A stretch of DNA of 64,000 nt from Evernia prunastri (GCA_003184365.1 NKYR01000007.1:434001-498000); one strand, 5' to 3'. Positions 21,241 to 33,139 are shown, counted from the stretch's first letter. Program-made: numbers and translations. The notes: generated by a model not told the origin, from the letters alone.

Positions 21241-24200
21241 TCACGGCCTCGCGAGCCCAGTCAGTTGCCGCCGCAGCCCATCCCATGCTCCGTCGCAGCT
21301 TGCCAGTTCATCCCTACCCGCCACCGTCATGTTCATCAAATCCTTCCGGACCCCCATATCCGTCATCACCTTCGTGATCCGACGGGCAAAATTCTCGTCG
21401 TTAGTGGCCCAGGACCAGGGCGCCGAGGGGGCGACGCCGGCGCTGGCGCCGCTCATGCCTTCGACGAAGGACTTCATGATCAGCTTCGCGATGGTCTGCA
21501 GCGTCGCCAGGCTCTTCGGGTTCAAGGTGTGGCCCGGGGTGTGCCCTTCGGCGATTTGGATCGGGCCTTCGCTGTGGACGAAGCCGCTGTCTGGCTGCAC
21601 GAGGAAGACGAGGTCGCCGGGGGGAGCGAGGGATACGTGTCGAATGGAAACGTTCCAGTGGTTTGGGACGAGGCCGGATGGGGCCCGGGCGGGGCGGGGG
21701 AGGGCGTTGAAGTTGGAGATTAGGTCTTGGGGTCTGTACGTGGCGAGGTATTTCTGCACTTCGTCCCCTGCGACTGAAAGCTGCGGCCCGATCGGGGGGG
21801 CTGGTATGCCTCGAGGGGCGTTCTCACGGACTGCGGCCTGTTCACGGCTTTAGTGTGCTGCAGCTGACGAACGGTTTCGAAATTGTTCGGCAATGGTGTT
21901 ACGAGGGGATGAGAGAACTCAATTGAGACATACCAGTTCGTTGTTCTCCTCCAACATCTGCATTACTACCCAAGTCAACGTTTGATCAGCGCTGTCCTCG
22001 GTAGGTACCCTTAGATAAGTGACCTGGAACTGTAACTCCAGTTGCTGACGGATGGTCTTCAGCAGCTTGACACATTGCTTCGTCAGAGTGACATAGTCGA
22101 ATCGCAGGCGCTGAGTGGTTCGGGGCAGATTGGCTTCTAACATGGCGAGAAATTGCAGATTCGTCAGAGGCCGCTTCCACGCATCGCGTTCTTTCCTTGA
22201 GGCTCTCGGTCCCGGGTCCCTGATGAGATTGTCCAGGTTGACCAGACAAGTTTCCAGCGATGACTTCTTCTCAAAGTATTGGCGAAAGATGCTTGACATT
22301 TCTGTGACTTTCAGTTTGGTCCCGTTAGCTCCTTGCCGAAATCGAATCCTGTCATTGTTGGTACGGTTTCTAGGATTCCGAGAGAAGTTGTTCGCCGATA
22401 AGCCTAAGGCGAGAGCGAAACGAACAAAGAATTCGTAGGCTGATAATGGAAGCTGACCTGCGAACAAAGCGTCCATATGCAAGTCCATCAGCTCCTCCAT
22501 CTCTGGCCAGGTTTTCGAGAGGCTCGAGGTCTTTTGCAAAGCATTGTAAAGGTGCGCGGTAGGCCATATGCTCTTGTGCCAATTACAAAGACTGATGCCA
22601 GCGGCTTCGAAGTCCGTGAGCAGACTAAAAGACACCAATCCGTAGTATATTGGGTTCGTCGTAAGCAGAAAATGAGGGTCTCTTGATGGCTGGATCATCT
22701 TTATATCCAGCCTTCTCGCGGTCTCCTCATGTTTGGGGTCTACGGGGCCTTCATCTGATAAGGCTCCTTCTTCCACCAATTGTTTTCTCAGCAGCCGCTG
22801 AACTTCGGGGTCACGGGCATCAGTACCTTCAGGAACCCGATGAACGTTCATTGACACGGTGCTAAATTTCGGGTTCTTGAGAGACCGGGTCGTGGAGTCC
22901 CGTAGCCTCTCCGCCCCAAGACCCGCAGGCATTTCTGCTTGCTTCGGCGGAGCTCTATATTGCGGCGTATTATCCGGCCCAAGGCGTTGCGGAGATTTTT
23001 CGTTGTCGGTATCACTCGCAGCCAATTGGTACTCCTTAAGCTTTTGGAATGCATTTGTAGGCGTATCAAGAATCCAATACATTGATGTCAATTTGATCCG
23101 CAGGACCGCGTCCACGTCCTTCTCATGCCACCGCTCGCCACTACCACCAACATCCCACATTCCGTTGACGGCTTTCAAGTTCATGATCTTATCAATTTTG
23201 TTGGTGGTCCGCAAAAGATCTTGGTGACCTCGTTTCACATCGTCCCCCATAATGTCTTGAATGTCAAGAAAGACTTGGGCTTCAAAAACCAGCGCGACAC
23301 TGAGAACACCTTCCTTCGTCAGCCTATCTAGGCCTTGGCTGAACTCGTCCTCTAGAGGTGGTGGAGTGACCAAGTCACTCCCAGCTTCCTTGAATGTATT
23401 CCAGAGCTGCCTATCAATGATGAACCTTGACAGAACCAGGTCCTCTTGCTCTTTTTTGTCCATTTCCGGCGTTCCGAGTAGCTCAGGTCGCGAGATGTAG
23501 CCGAATCTCAAAGGAGGGCATGGCATAGGATATGAGAGCTCACAGTCTTTGGGAAGGCTGGCTAAGAACGTGAATTTCATTAGAATCCGTGCCGTTGACA
23601 GATAAATGAAATCGTCGAAGGGCGTGATTCGCAAAGCTTCGTTGCTATTTAGCCGAACTTCAGGACACACTCCTCGTTGGAAAGCGTCGGCATAGAAGAT
23701 TATAATGGCAATCGAATCCCAAGATCGTTCCCTATTGAATAACTTTGGGGCTTGGCGGATGATATCTTCTTCGGCTTGCCGGACCAAGTCGAATGCAGCG
23801 TTTGTTGTTACAGCCACGGTAACAAGGTCGCATTTCCTGGCTTTATACCTACGCCAGAGCTCACCGACGAATTCTTGTGTACGATGAAGGTCCTCGAAGA
23901 AGCCTAGAGAGCGTTAGCCTTACCAAGCGAGAGATGAAGCGAGAGATGGAGCGACACTGACAGAATATGACGAATGCCAACTCCTCATCAAACTCGTCCT
24001 CTTCTTCGAGCTCATACACAGCAATCTCGGCTTCACCGTTCGAGGCCTTCGTCTTTTGTGCCACATTCACCGCCGCAGCTACTTCTGCAACCTCCGAAGG
24101 ATCGACATCGGGGCTCTCTTCCACCTTTAGCGCTGCAAATCGGTTTGTAGCCTCCGCAATTCCTTCAGGCGAGGGTTCGTCTTGCTTCCGATGCTTCTCG

Positions 24201-24781
24201 ACAGGCCCTTCGACTTCCACACAGGGTGCGAGTATTTTCAGGGATCGTTTGAGGATTTCAATGAAATGAGCATGCTGTTTATCAGCGTATTTGTTGTGCA
24301 CACCAGACTTCTGGAACCACTCCGAGCATCTTTGGCGGGCTCGAATGGCACGCTCGACAACGGTTCGGAGGCTTGTGGGCATCTGAATGCGAGATTTCAG
24401 GCGGGATTGTGTAATAGCCTCTGCTTGACGAATCAACTCTTCCGTGGTGATGGTGTACTTGACAGTAGACGGTTGTTGAGGTTCTGGTGTGTCGACGTTT
24501 GGTTTCTTGGTCTTGTCGGCGGCATCCTTGGCGGCTTTCCGTTCCTTGCCTTTAAGGCGACCGGTCGGTGGAGGGGCCAACCCTGGTCTTGCTTTGTTCA
24601 GGGCCTCTGAAGACTCTATCGGCTTTGCAGGTTCTGTCGGTCGTTGCTGCTCGGCCTGTGGACGCTTGGTGGCTTTCGGCTTGTAGCCACAGGAAGCGGC
24701 GGCCTTTGCAAGCCATGTGGTGAAGAGGGCAGTGTCCTGCTTGTATCTCTTATAAGAGCCAGCCAGAAAGTCGGGAAGCAT
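21241..24781 (-). CDS. DUF6604-domain protein, function unknown
   Basis: Three exons, 23962-24781, 21934-23903 and 21241-21837, are joined across 58-nt (gtcagt...ctctag) and 96-nt (gtatgt...aacag) introns, giving 1128 aa. The start at 24781 gives MLPDFLAGSYKRYKQDT; upstream in frame there is only a TTG. The N-terminal ~270 aa match the DUF6604 pattern seen at the start of many large fungal proteins: SYKRYKQDT..F..WLA, a Lys/Pro-rich linker, then helical segments ending in an acidic EEEDEFDEE stretch. The rest is helical with no known catalytic motif, signal peptide or membrane segment. It borders the transposon island. The role is unknown; the family name is from memory of the motif. Confidence 0.85.
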
Positions 24782-25241
24782 AGCTATGAACAAGTCGTGC
24801 TGTAAGAGTAAGACTCAGAGAGTCAGAGAGGGGAACTTCACGCTCGCAGTTCAACGAGAGCTTGACGTTGTACAGAGTCTCAAAGTAAATTAAGATTGTT
24901 GGAAAGTTTATGTAAATACCTCTTAAGAAAAATAGAAAATAGAAAACAGAAGAAAGAGACGGATCTACGCGAATTTTCGCGTTTACTGTTGTACCCCACT
25001 CCCGCTTGAGCTAGCGGGCCGTCCCCAGATCTGCCCCACCTTAGCACGCTGTGCTTCACCTGCCTACCTAAGGTAAGTAGTCATATATTTAATCGCTTGT
25101 GCTTACGGGCAAGCAAACGATGCTATAGCAAGGTCGAACCGACGTGAACAACCTCAGTGAGTTGGGCCTGGAGTTGATGAATAATACTTTCTACGATTTC
25201 ACAAAGGGCGCGGGTAACCTAAGCTGCCAAAGACCCCTGCG
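24782..25241. promoter_or_regulatory. Upstream region of the DUF6604 gene
   Basis: 460 bp with the presumed promoter of the minus-strand DUF6604 gene. Contains a near-palindromic tacctaaggta at 25065-25075, a motif that recurs in other spacers of this window. No gene is seen. Confidence 0.4.
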
Positions 25242-25690
25242 ATGACATCAAAATTGCGGCAACTTCTTCGGACAAGTACTATAAATACATTCCAACACGC
25301 AAAGCCAGTGCTAACGTGCTCTCGACGGTCGACTACGAGTATTGCGACGTGGACAGCTCCAGAAGCTCCACGGATACGACACGGTGAGTTTATCAGAAGG
25401 CGAGAATGATCACGCTAACAGCACGGCAGGAAGCACGGAGGCACTTTCTTCGTAAATTGTTCCTACTTCACCTTGGTACGGAGTGGTGGGGAAAACGAGG
25501 TGACTACTGGATGCTCCTCCGCTACCACGACAGCGACTGCTCCTCAATCTGCCGAGACTTGATGCCACTTGTCCTTGTAGATAGTCGTGTGCTAACTATA
25601 TACAGAGTTCTTCTGCAGTGATACGGAGCGTATTTCACAGTAGACCCCTATGGGTAATTTAAATTGAATGACTGAAGCTTACTGTGTGCT
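25242..25690 (+). CDS. Candidate small gene with mitochondrial-type N-terminus
   Basis: An ATG at 25242 opens a frame starting MTSKLRQLLRTSTINTF, Arg/Ser/Thr-rich without acids, like a mitochondrial presequence. Clear intron-like signals follow: gtgagt at 25386 with gctaac branch and cag near 25430, and gtgctaac...acag near 25588-25605. I could not fix a single joined frame: different acceptors give either an early stop or a ~100-aa basic protein without known relatives. It may be a small species-specific mitochondrial protein or a chance arrangement. End coordinate is approximate. Confidence 0.25.
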
Positions 25691-26149
25691 ACATTTCAAA
25701 CCTGTGTGACTGAAGACTTGTAGAGAACGAGATTGAAGAGTGATTGATCCGAACTAAGGTAGGTCGAAGAGCGCAAGAAAGACTGAAAGAGGACAAGTGC
25801 GCGTTGGGTGGGGCAAACACGCGTCAAGGTAAGTAAGATTTACATCTCTTTGTGTACTTATCCGTACCACTTAGACTTTTATCGACATCTATAAAAGAGA
25901 GACAAGGAGGAGAGATATACATAACCATGAGCAGCCTTTCGTTTGTCTATTATGCGCTGGTCTTTCTCTTCAAGCGCTCCTTGTATTTGCTGCGAATAGA
26001 TCTTTTCACCCCTACATATAACGAATAACATACGGTCAAGCGAGGCAAGATTTGGATTGCCATACCAGCATACTGTGCCTGTAAATACCTTCAGTCAGAA
26101 TCGTGGGAGGATCTCAGAGACTCTCATCACCTCAAACCACACGGCCACT

Positions 26150-27326
26150 ATGCAATCCCTTCCACCAGAGATACAAATCCTTATATTCCAGGATGGCCAA
26201 ATGAAATCGCTGCTACAACTAAGTAAGTACGCTTCCACGTAACCCACCGAAAGCGCCCGCTAATCCTACAGGTCTCTGCTCTAAAGCCCTACACGCGCTC
26301 TGCATCCCCCTCATCTACCGCACCGTCTCCCTCAGCGACCACAACGAACCCGGGTCCTTCCCATCCCAATACGCCGTCAAAGTCTCCGCCGACAGCCCTG
26401 ACAGAATCCTTTCCGCATCGTCCCTGTACACCCTCCACGACCGTCAACAAAGCTTCATCCGCTCTCTGACAACACGTCCCTCCTACGGCACTCTCGTCTA
26501 CTCCCTCAGCTGGACCTATCGCTCACTGTATCAATGTTCCGGTAAATTCAAACCCTCCACACCAATATGGGCGGCTTTCGCCCGCCTGCTAAATGTACGC
26601 CATCTCGACTTCTGTTCCCTTCCTTCCACGGAATCCGTCCGTATCCACAAAAAGATCGCTCATACACTCTTCCCGTCCGTAAAAAGCATCCGTCTAGGTG
26701 GCCACATGGGCTTCGATCTAGCGAGCGCGGTCTTGCACAGGCCGAACCCGGGCACACTCACCTCCCTCCATCTTGGCAACCTGCAGGGAATCAAAGCACC
26801 CTTGCGCGGACATCTGCGCTATCTGGCGGAGAACAAATGCTGCTCTTGCCTCGCTCGCCTCACGACTGAAACCGTCGGCCAGGACTACATCGGCGACCTC
26901 ACCTGGAACGCAGAGGATGGCCTCGACCGCTATGCCGAATGGGCCGCCTTCCTGCGGTCCGTGAGGGTCACGTTGCAGGTCTTCACCTTCGTGCAAGGAT
27001 TGCGCGATCATGACCCCGATGGGTTGGAAAGCTACCGGAGAGGCGGGATGCCGGCTCAAAGGGAGCGGCCCATGGATGCGAGATTTGAGGAGATCATTTT
27101 GCAGGCCTTGATCGATGGGGGACCGTGGCCGGTGTTGGCGAGGGTGGAGATCAGGGGTGTGGGAGGGGACGTGCGGACGTATTACCGTAGCTGTCATCGC
27201 TGTTCGGTGCCGGAAGGGGCGGGGAAAGCGGAGGCGGTCAGGGAGACGTTGAGGAAGGGGTTGGGGTCCGGGGTGGAGGTTGCGGTGGAGAGGGAGGTTG
27301 GAAAGACATTTTGGAGGAGGTCGTGA
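26150..27326 (+). CDS. F-box-like protein
   Basis: Two exons, 26150-26222 and 26272-27326, are joined across a 49-nt intron (gtaagt...cctacag), giving 375 aa. The start is the ATG of MQSLPPEIQILIF. The N-terminal ~45 aa read as an F-box (LPPEI..LIF......LLQLS.CSKALH), interrupted by the intron as often seen in fungi. The remainder has leucine-rich spacing and may be an irregular substrate-binding repeat region; the C-terminus is Gly/Arg/Glu-rich. F-box proteins bind SKP1 and bring substrates to SCF ubiquitin ligases. Substrate unknown. Third codon positions are more GC-rich toward the 3' end. Confidence 0.75.
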
Positions 27327-28139
27327 TTGGTGTTGTGGGGTCTGGGAGAGGATCTCGGATTCGAATGACAGGTAGCAAGAACTAACAAGTCTATCGCGGC
27401 GCTTTTCAGTGATATCGATATCCCGCTGAGGTTGATTAGCTGCGTTGGTATGGAGTGCGTGATATGTCTAGTCACCTTGACAGAATTTTGCTGAATGGTG
27501 AAGCCTTAACCAACAAAAACCCCTTCACGAACATGAAACCAATCTTCAAATCCACCAGGCTCACTGCAGCCCAATCGAGACCGTCCCTCCCAAAATCGCC
27601 AGCGAGCCAAAAGCAACCGAATGGCGTTGTCATCGAGAGTCTCCTACAACCGCGTCGTTGAAGCAAGTATATAAACGCCATTGGAGCGCTCTGGTAGTCA
27701 GTCGAAGGCGGAGAGTGTGGCTATTGCAGGGTTTCATGAGCTGACAACAGGCCGGAGTGGGACGACTTCCTTGTGAGGATGTTGCAGGTGCATGATGTGT
27801 ACCCGCTGCAGTGTTCGGATGCGTCGGGTCTTGATATGAGCTGTGAAGATGGAAGAACAAAGAAGGTGAGAGGTTTGAATCGATATGAGGGGGGGGGGAC
27901 ATCTTAGCCCCTGTGGACGAGAGCTTTTACCGGGAAGGTTCATGTGAGATGGCAGGGTGTGGATATGTTCTGCACGACTCTTGAACAGAATGAAGTGTAA
28001 GGACTTGGATCGAAACGTTTATAGCGAGCTTGCGCTTTACTTGTACCAAGCTAGGTAGCGAAGACCACTATGATGCCATAATTTAAACAAGAATCAAACC
28101 AACAAACGAAAACCACCCACGGCAAGAGCCCAGACCAGC
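27327..28139. other. Intergenic region, no supported gene
   Basis: 0.8 kb between convergent 3' ends (F-box gene plus, secreted-protein gene minus). Short frames at 27455-27902 lack family resemblance. A run of nine G occurs near 27890. Likely two 3' UTRs. Confidence 0.5.
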
Positions 28140-29528
28140 CTACGGCCCCAACCATGGCGTCTCAAGGTCGTCATAATAGCAGTCAAACACAGTGCTGGTG
28201 ATCGCAACACCCGTATTCTTTTCCACCGTCCCCGTCCCTTCGGTCTGATAATCATTCTCCCCATACGCGAAATAGAACGCCCTATGCCCCCCACCGTCCG
28301 TGAGATCCCACCCGACGCGCAGCGTGATCAGCGGCGTCCAGAAGGAGAAGTACTGCATGTGCGCGTGGTTCTTATAGTTGTTGTCCTCCGGCTGCTGCAC
28401 GTCCAGCGTCGTGCCCCCGACGCTGTTGTTCTCCGGGTCCAAAATGTTGATCGCGACGTCGTACAGGGTGTCGCCGCCGTCCTGCTTGTCCTGCGGGTAG
28501 GACGTCGTGGCGGTGCAGTTCTGGTGCACGCGCTTGGGTGCGCTGCAGTCCCAGGTGAAGTTTTGCTGGTGCTGCCAGTCGTAGAAGCCCAGCTGCCACG
28601 TGCCCTGCTCGTTGGCGGTGGATGCGACATCGGGGCTGTGGTAGTTGTAGTGGAAGTAGGTTCCGCCGTCGGAAGTGTCGGAGATGGCCCAGTTGAAGGG
28701 GTACGGCAGTTCGCTGTCGAAGGCGGCGAAGGAGTTGCTCTTTGGGTAGCCGGTTCCTTTCAACGTACATGAACCGGGTGCATTGCTGCAGTCGGCGCCG
28801 GGGCCTTGGCTGATGTCGCGGCCGTAGGCATTGTACATACTCCATACTAGTCCCGTTGGCATGGATGGGATGGTTGTCGTCTGTGGCCAGCCCGCGGCCT
28901 GAAAGACCATGGTGCAGTTGGCGGTGTTGATTGGCGCGGCTGGTGCAACTGCTGTGGTTGTAGGCTGGATATTTGGCGACAGAGAAGACTGTATTGACGC
29001 AATGGATGATACTGCCAGAGAGGACGATGCTGCCGCTGTAGACGACACTGCCGTTGGAGAAGATACTGCCATTGCTGACAATATTGCGATTATATTCGAT
29101 GCTATCGTTCCATTCGATGCTGCTGTGGCATTTGATGCTCCTGTTGCCAAGGGTCCTGTCATTGCGGAAGACGCTGCCGTTGCAGTCGATGCTTGCGTCA
29201 CGGACGGTACCCGAGCACCACTGGCGCCACTGACACAGCTAGGGACATCAGCTACGCGATATGTCGACTGGATACCAAGCTGTATCGTTGTGGGAGAAGC
29301 TGTAAAACTACATGCCGCAGCGCCAGACGCGTTGGCAACGGTAGAATAGCGCACTTCTGCCAGGTTGTTTTGACACCAAGTCGCGGGCGCATACACCAAG
29401 CCACCGCACGGCTTGCCGGACTCAATGGAGCAATCTGTGTAAGGAACGGTTGTGACTGCTGCAGCATGAGTTTGCTGGGCTGCGAAAAGAAAGAGAGAAT
29501 AGGTAAGGACAGTGGTGAAGGAAGGCAT
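28140..29528 (-). CDS. Secreted Ala/Ser/Thr-rich protein, function unknown
   Basis: Single exon, 462 aa, starting at the ATG at 29528. A signal peptide is visible (MPSFTTVLTYSLFLFAAQQTHA). A Cys-containing N-terminal domain (about 30-105) is followed by a low-complexity Ala/Ser/Thr-rich linker (about 110-200), likely O-glycosylated, and a C-terminal domain (about 205-462) rich in aromatic residues, Asp/Asn/Gly and six or more Cys, with several NxT sites. There is no GPI-anchor signal. The design resembles fungal secreted wall or carbohydrate-associated proteins, but I recognise no catalytic family. The GC-rich third positions suggest strong expression. Confidence 0.8.
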   Translation of the reverse strand: MPSFTTVLTYSLFLFAAQQTHAAAVTTVPYTDCSIESGKPCGGLVYAPATWCQNNLAEVRYSTVANASGAAACSFTASPTTIQLGIQSTYRVADVPSCVSGASGARVPSVTQASTATAASSAMTGPLATGASNATAASNGTIASNIIAILSAMAVSSPTAVSSTAAASSSLAVSSIASIQSSLSPNIQPTTTAVAPAAPINTANCTMVFQAAGWPQTTTIPSMPTGLVWSMYNAYGRDISQGPGADCSNAPGSCTLKGTGYPKSNSFAAFDSELPYPFNWAISDTSDGGTYFHYNYHSPDVASTANEQGTWQLGFYDWQHQQNFTWDCSAPKRVHQNCTATTSYPQDKQDGGDTLYDVAINILDPENNSVGGTTLDVQQPEDNNYKNHAHMQYFSFWTPLITLRVGWDLTDGGGHRAFYFAYGENDYQTEGTGTVEKNTGVAITSTVFDCYYDDLETPWLGP

Positions 29529-30193
29529 GGTTGCGGGCGGTCAATGCAGCATGAGAAAAAAAATGGGAACCGCTGAAGGAGTCGAGAAATGGACCAACGG
29601 ACAGCGTTGGTAGTATTTAAGAGAAATGAATCCCAGTCATGGCACTGTTTTCTTCATCTCGCCATAGATGACTTCTATAGCTCGTCCTGCCCTGTTTTTC
29701 ACGATCGGGCCTATCATATCCATGAGGGGAGCAGGTAAACGGGGAAGATCCTTCTGGGGTTACCGTGCGCTGTGTTGTATGCCGGTTGCAGATAGATGGA
29801 ATAGATGAAGTAATAAATGAAGATGGCTTGCGATGGTTTCAGAAACTCAGAGTACTCAGTACTGTAATAAGTATTAAGCGCGGGCCGCAGAAGTAAACTG
29901 CCGACGTTGTTTCGGAGCTCGCTTCCTCGACTTCCAACAGCTGGACAGCTAGAAAACCATCTATGTGAAACCGAATGCTGAGGCTATGCTATCACGCTCA
30001 ATAATGCACTGACTTTTCCCCACTCTTCACTGCCGCCATTGCAGTTTACCCTGACAGTGACACTGGAAAACGCCGTTTGCAGGCTTTCCGGCTGGAAACG
30101 TTTCCAACATGAACCAGTGCGAAGCACATTTCCTTAACCCCCCCCCTCCCCCCAAATAAAACGATTGGTCCTGTGAAGCACGCTTATGTTAGG
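29529..30193. promoter_or_regulatory. Spacer with promoter of the secreted-protein gene
   Basis: The first few hundred bases should hold the promoter of the minus-strand secreted-protein gene; the far end holds the 3' region of the transcription factor gene. A poly-C tract lies near 30139-30153. Nothing else was recognised. Confidence 0.45.
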
Positions 30194-31675
30194 CTACAAG
30201 TCATGGATGCCACTCTCGCGGAGAGGCCATTCTAGAAGATCTCTCCACTTCACTTTACCTGCCGTGGAATCACTCGCCTCGTCCGGGTATTGCTCCAGCG
30301 AAGCATATTTCAGTGCGAAGTCTCTTTCCTGCATCTTTTCATCCCTGGATTCTACATTTATCCCATCCAGCGGCGCAAGAACTTCAACGATGTGTCTCAG
30401 AAGTGTGGTACTCAATCGGCCGGCCCACCATCTGTTCCGGAACGTCCCAAGCAGGACCGTCGCGTACGCAACCAGAATCAAGGCCATCGGCTCTCTCCTC
30501 TTCACGAACGGAAAGAATTGTGCATCTAACAGGTTGCTCCAGGCCATCACAATACTCTCATGTTCGGGGTTCACCGCGAGGATAGCAAAGGACGCCCTAA
30601 GAAGCCTCAGAGCGTCGTGAAGTATCTCCTTGTCGGCCTCACTGGGCGTACAGTGGTCAATTGCTGGTGTGAGGGCATTCAGCGCGGACAAGACGTGCGG
30701 TGAGACCAACCGCCTGACTTGACTTTCCACGCTGCTTTCGTTGGAAGGCTCGACGCGGCGGTGACGGAGTAAGGGCTTCAAAGCGCCGTCCAAGATGCTG
30801 GCACCGGCGGTCTGGACCACGAGGTCGACACCGCGGACTAGGACGGAAATCTCCAACCAGTCATCAATGGGAGATGAGGGTTGGGGCTGAAGAGCTGGCG
30901 GGCAGTAACGGTTCTGCGTTGACGCAAGGGCACTGAGTGCCAGGAGGGCTGAGGCGGCGCAAAGAGCGTCTTGATTATGACTGGTGACGGCACGGAGATT
31001 TGGGATATAGGTTTGGAAGGCGAGACGCTGCTGCTCCAGAGCAAAGCGTTCATAGCGATTGCTCTGCCGAATCTGCCATTCGGTGTGACCAGGCGAGATA
31101 CGGTGGAATTGGGGCACGAGGATCGGTTCTCCATTGACATGTGAGACAGCACAAGATGTCTCCTGCTGCCACTGTAATGGTCTGGCATATGCGCAGCAAA
31201 GATGGTAGGCACTTGTTGACAGTATATTGTGCATGAGAAAAGAGTGAGTCTTGGCTTGATGAGGAATCTCATACTGCCACATTCGTCTTAAATGATCATG
31301 AGGTGAGATGATTGGCGCCACAAAGTTGCAGTAGTGGTCGAGAAGGCGCAATTCCAGGTGTGAGATTCCAAGTAATGTGCCCCCTATCTCAGCTGATGAC
31401 AGATGTTTTACATCTACTAGTGAAGCTGGAGAAGGATACATGGCTGCAGGCGAAGACGGGATGATGGAAGCCTCGTCCCGCAGACGAGGCATATTGCTGC
31501 AGTGCTCTTGTCGACGCAAGCAGTGCTGGCATGATGCTCTAGCGTCACACTACTCTCTCGATCAGTATAATGGTGCACTGTGGTGGTGTTTGCGGATGAA
31601 CCTCACTTTCACCCGTCTGGCCTTGCATTGCTTGCACCCGTGCCTGCTCTTGGTGTGGACGCGTCGTGAGGGCAT
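30194..31675 (-). CDS. Zn2Cys6 transcription factor
   Basis: Two exons, 31607-31675 and 30194-31549, are joined across a 57-nt intron (gtgagg...gagtag), giving 474 aa. The splice lies inside the DNA-binding domain and restores a perfect binuclear cluster: C-X2-C-X6-C-X5-C-X2-C-X6-C in CKQCKARRVK / CDARASCQHCLRRQEHC. Without splicing the cluster is broken by a stop, which makes the intron and the ATG at 31675 secure. The C-terminal ~400 aa are the helical region common to the fungal-specific factors of the sterol-uptake/UPC2-like type (short HLELRLLDHYCNFVAP segment). It should bind CGG-containing DNA sites in the nucleus. Targets are unknown. Its divergent neighbour side is empty. Confidence 0.9.
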
Positions 31676-32074
31676 GGCTTCTGATCGTGAAGAGCCGTAT
31701 CAGTCGCACCGAGAGGATTCAGGGGCGAGTACTGTCTGGTCATTGAGTTGTGCATAATTGAGAATTGTGATAGATGGTTTGCTATAATTAGAGACCGGGT
31801 GGTCCGCCAGGATTAAAAAAGTACCTTACCTTACCTAAGGTAAACCATAGATGGAAGCGCTAGGCCAGACTAGGTAAGGTGTACGAAGCGTTCATATCAG
31901 GTTTAACCTCAAAGGCAACTCGTACTGCGTCTTAGTCAGACCACCTGAAAAACCTTTGAAAAACGGGAGCCTGCTCTTTAGACACATTATTCATTCAGGA
32001 CCTCAACAACTGTCACGCCGGTTCAATGCTCATCTCGAATTACAGATTACTGTCACCATCAACGCCTATGGCCG
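31676..32074. promoter_or_regulatory. Upstream region of the Zn2Cys6 gene
   Basis: Contains ttacctaaggtaa (31831-31843), an inverted repeat with a one-base centre, and a second aggtaagg near 31874. The same motif recurs in other spacers. No gene is supported. Confidence 0.4.
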
Positions 32075-33139
32075 TCATTCGGACCAAGATCCGGGCATCT
32101 GCGATCTAGTGCGCTGCCCCTGTGCTCGCATGGCCTTCTGTGTCTTTTTCGTGTATCGTCTATTGGCGCGTTCGTTGACAAGCGAATCGAGCCGCTTCCA
32201 CTCCGAAGTCCGGCTCCACGGTTTCTGACGACTCAGTCGCGACATTCGAGGGTCATCAGACCATCTTGAACAATCGAAAGGCCATCGCTCCTGCCACGAT
32301 ACAGGATCGTAATCCCCGAGATCCCGCTGATCGTGGTCAAAGGTCATTTTTCTATACTCTGTCTGTGCAAGAAATATGCGAGACTTAAGATGAGGGTACC
32401 ATTCCCACCAGACACGCCTTGCTGATCCTGGGGACCAATGCAATCCAGTTGTGTAGCCCTCTTCTTTCAGCGCTGTCTCATGCAATAAGGCCTTGAGTAC
32501 CCCGTAGTGAAATTGGTTGGAGACTGGCGAGAAGGTACAGGCAACTTGGACAGTTAGCCATTGAAGCGTCGAATAGGCAACATACTAGGGTCACGACAAG
32601 GCGTACAAGATGTGAATGATACGCGTGGCCGAGAGGTTTTGAAGGGAACGATCAATTGATATTGACGACAAAGCAGAGTGAAAGCATAGAAGTCATTGGT
32701 CGTCCGTTCCTCCTCCGAGGGATGAAGTTACTCGACATCTGCTATGAGCACATTCAGGTTAAGTCCCTCGGTCCAGGAGGAAAGCAATAGACTTCAGTAT
32801 CGAATAATTATCTTCCGGCGGCGCGGATGCCAAAAAGCGGAGAACAGCACTCAATGCATACTTTAGTCTGGCGAATATCTGGCTAGTATGATCCTTGGCT
32901 TGAACAATGGCAGTGTCTTGGGTCAACGCGCACCAAGAGCGATCTGGCGTGGAAGATACCAGGGCGTAGCAACCCCAAGACCACATGCAAATAGAGGCCT
33001 CTATCGGGACTGTCTCGTGATTTGGCGCTATCGGTTTCCCATGCTTTGCATAGACCTGGAGTAATAGACATCTATACAGGTGAGGGCGAATCGGATATAT
33101 GAGCAGCGCTCTGCAATAGTAAAATTGAATAGCAAATAG
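32075..33139 (-). pseudogene. Degraded or mis-spliced gene of unknown family
   Basis: Two coding-like stretches lie on the minus strand. 33139-32759 is open for about 126 codons without a useful start and includes MWSWGCYALVSS and AKDHTSQIFARLKYALSAV; it ends in a stop. About 250 bp on, 32560-32075 is open for about 160 codons, starting near a tag acceptor, with FHYGVLKALLHETALKEEG and a basic C-terminus. Amino-acid composition is protein-like in both, yet I found no intron that joins them and no ATG at the right place. It may be one gene with an unseen structure or a remnant. Confidence 0.3.

Noticed and set aside
28284..28772. 162-codon plus-strand frame antisense to the secreted protein
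   Set aside because: Val/Arg/Gly-rich shadow produced by GC-rich third positions of the real gene.
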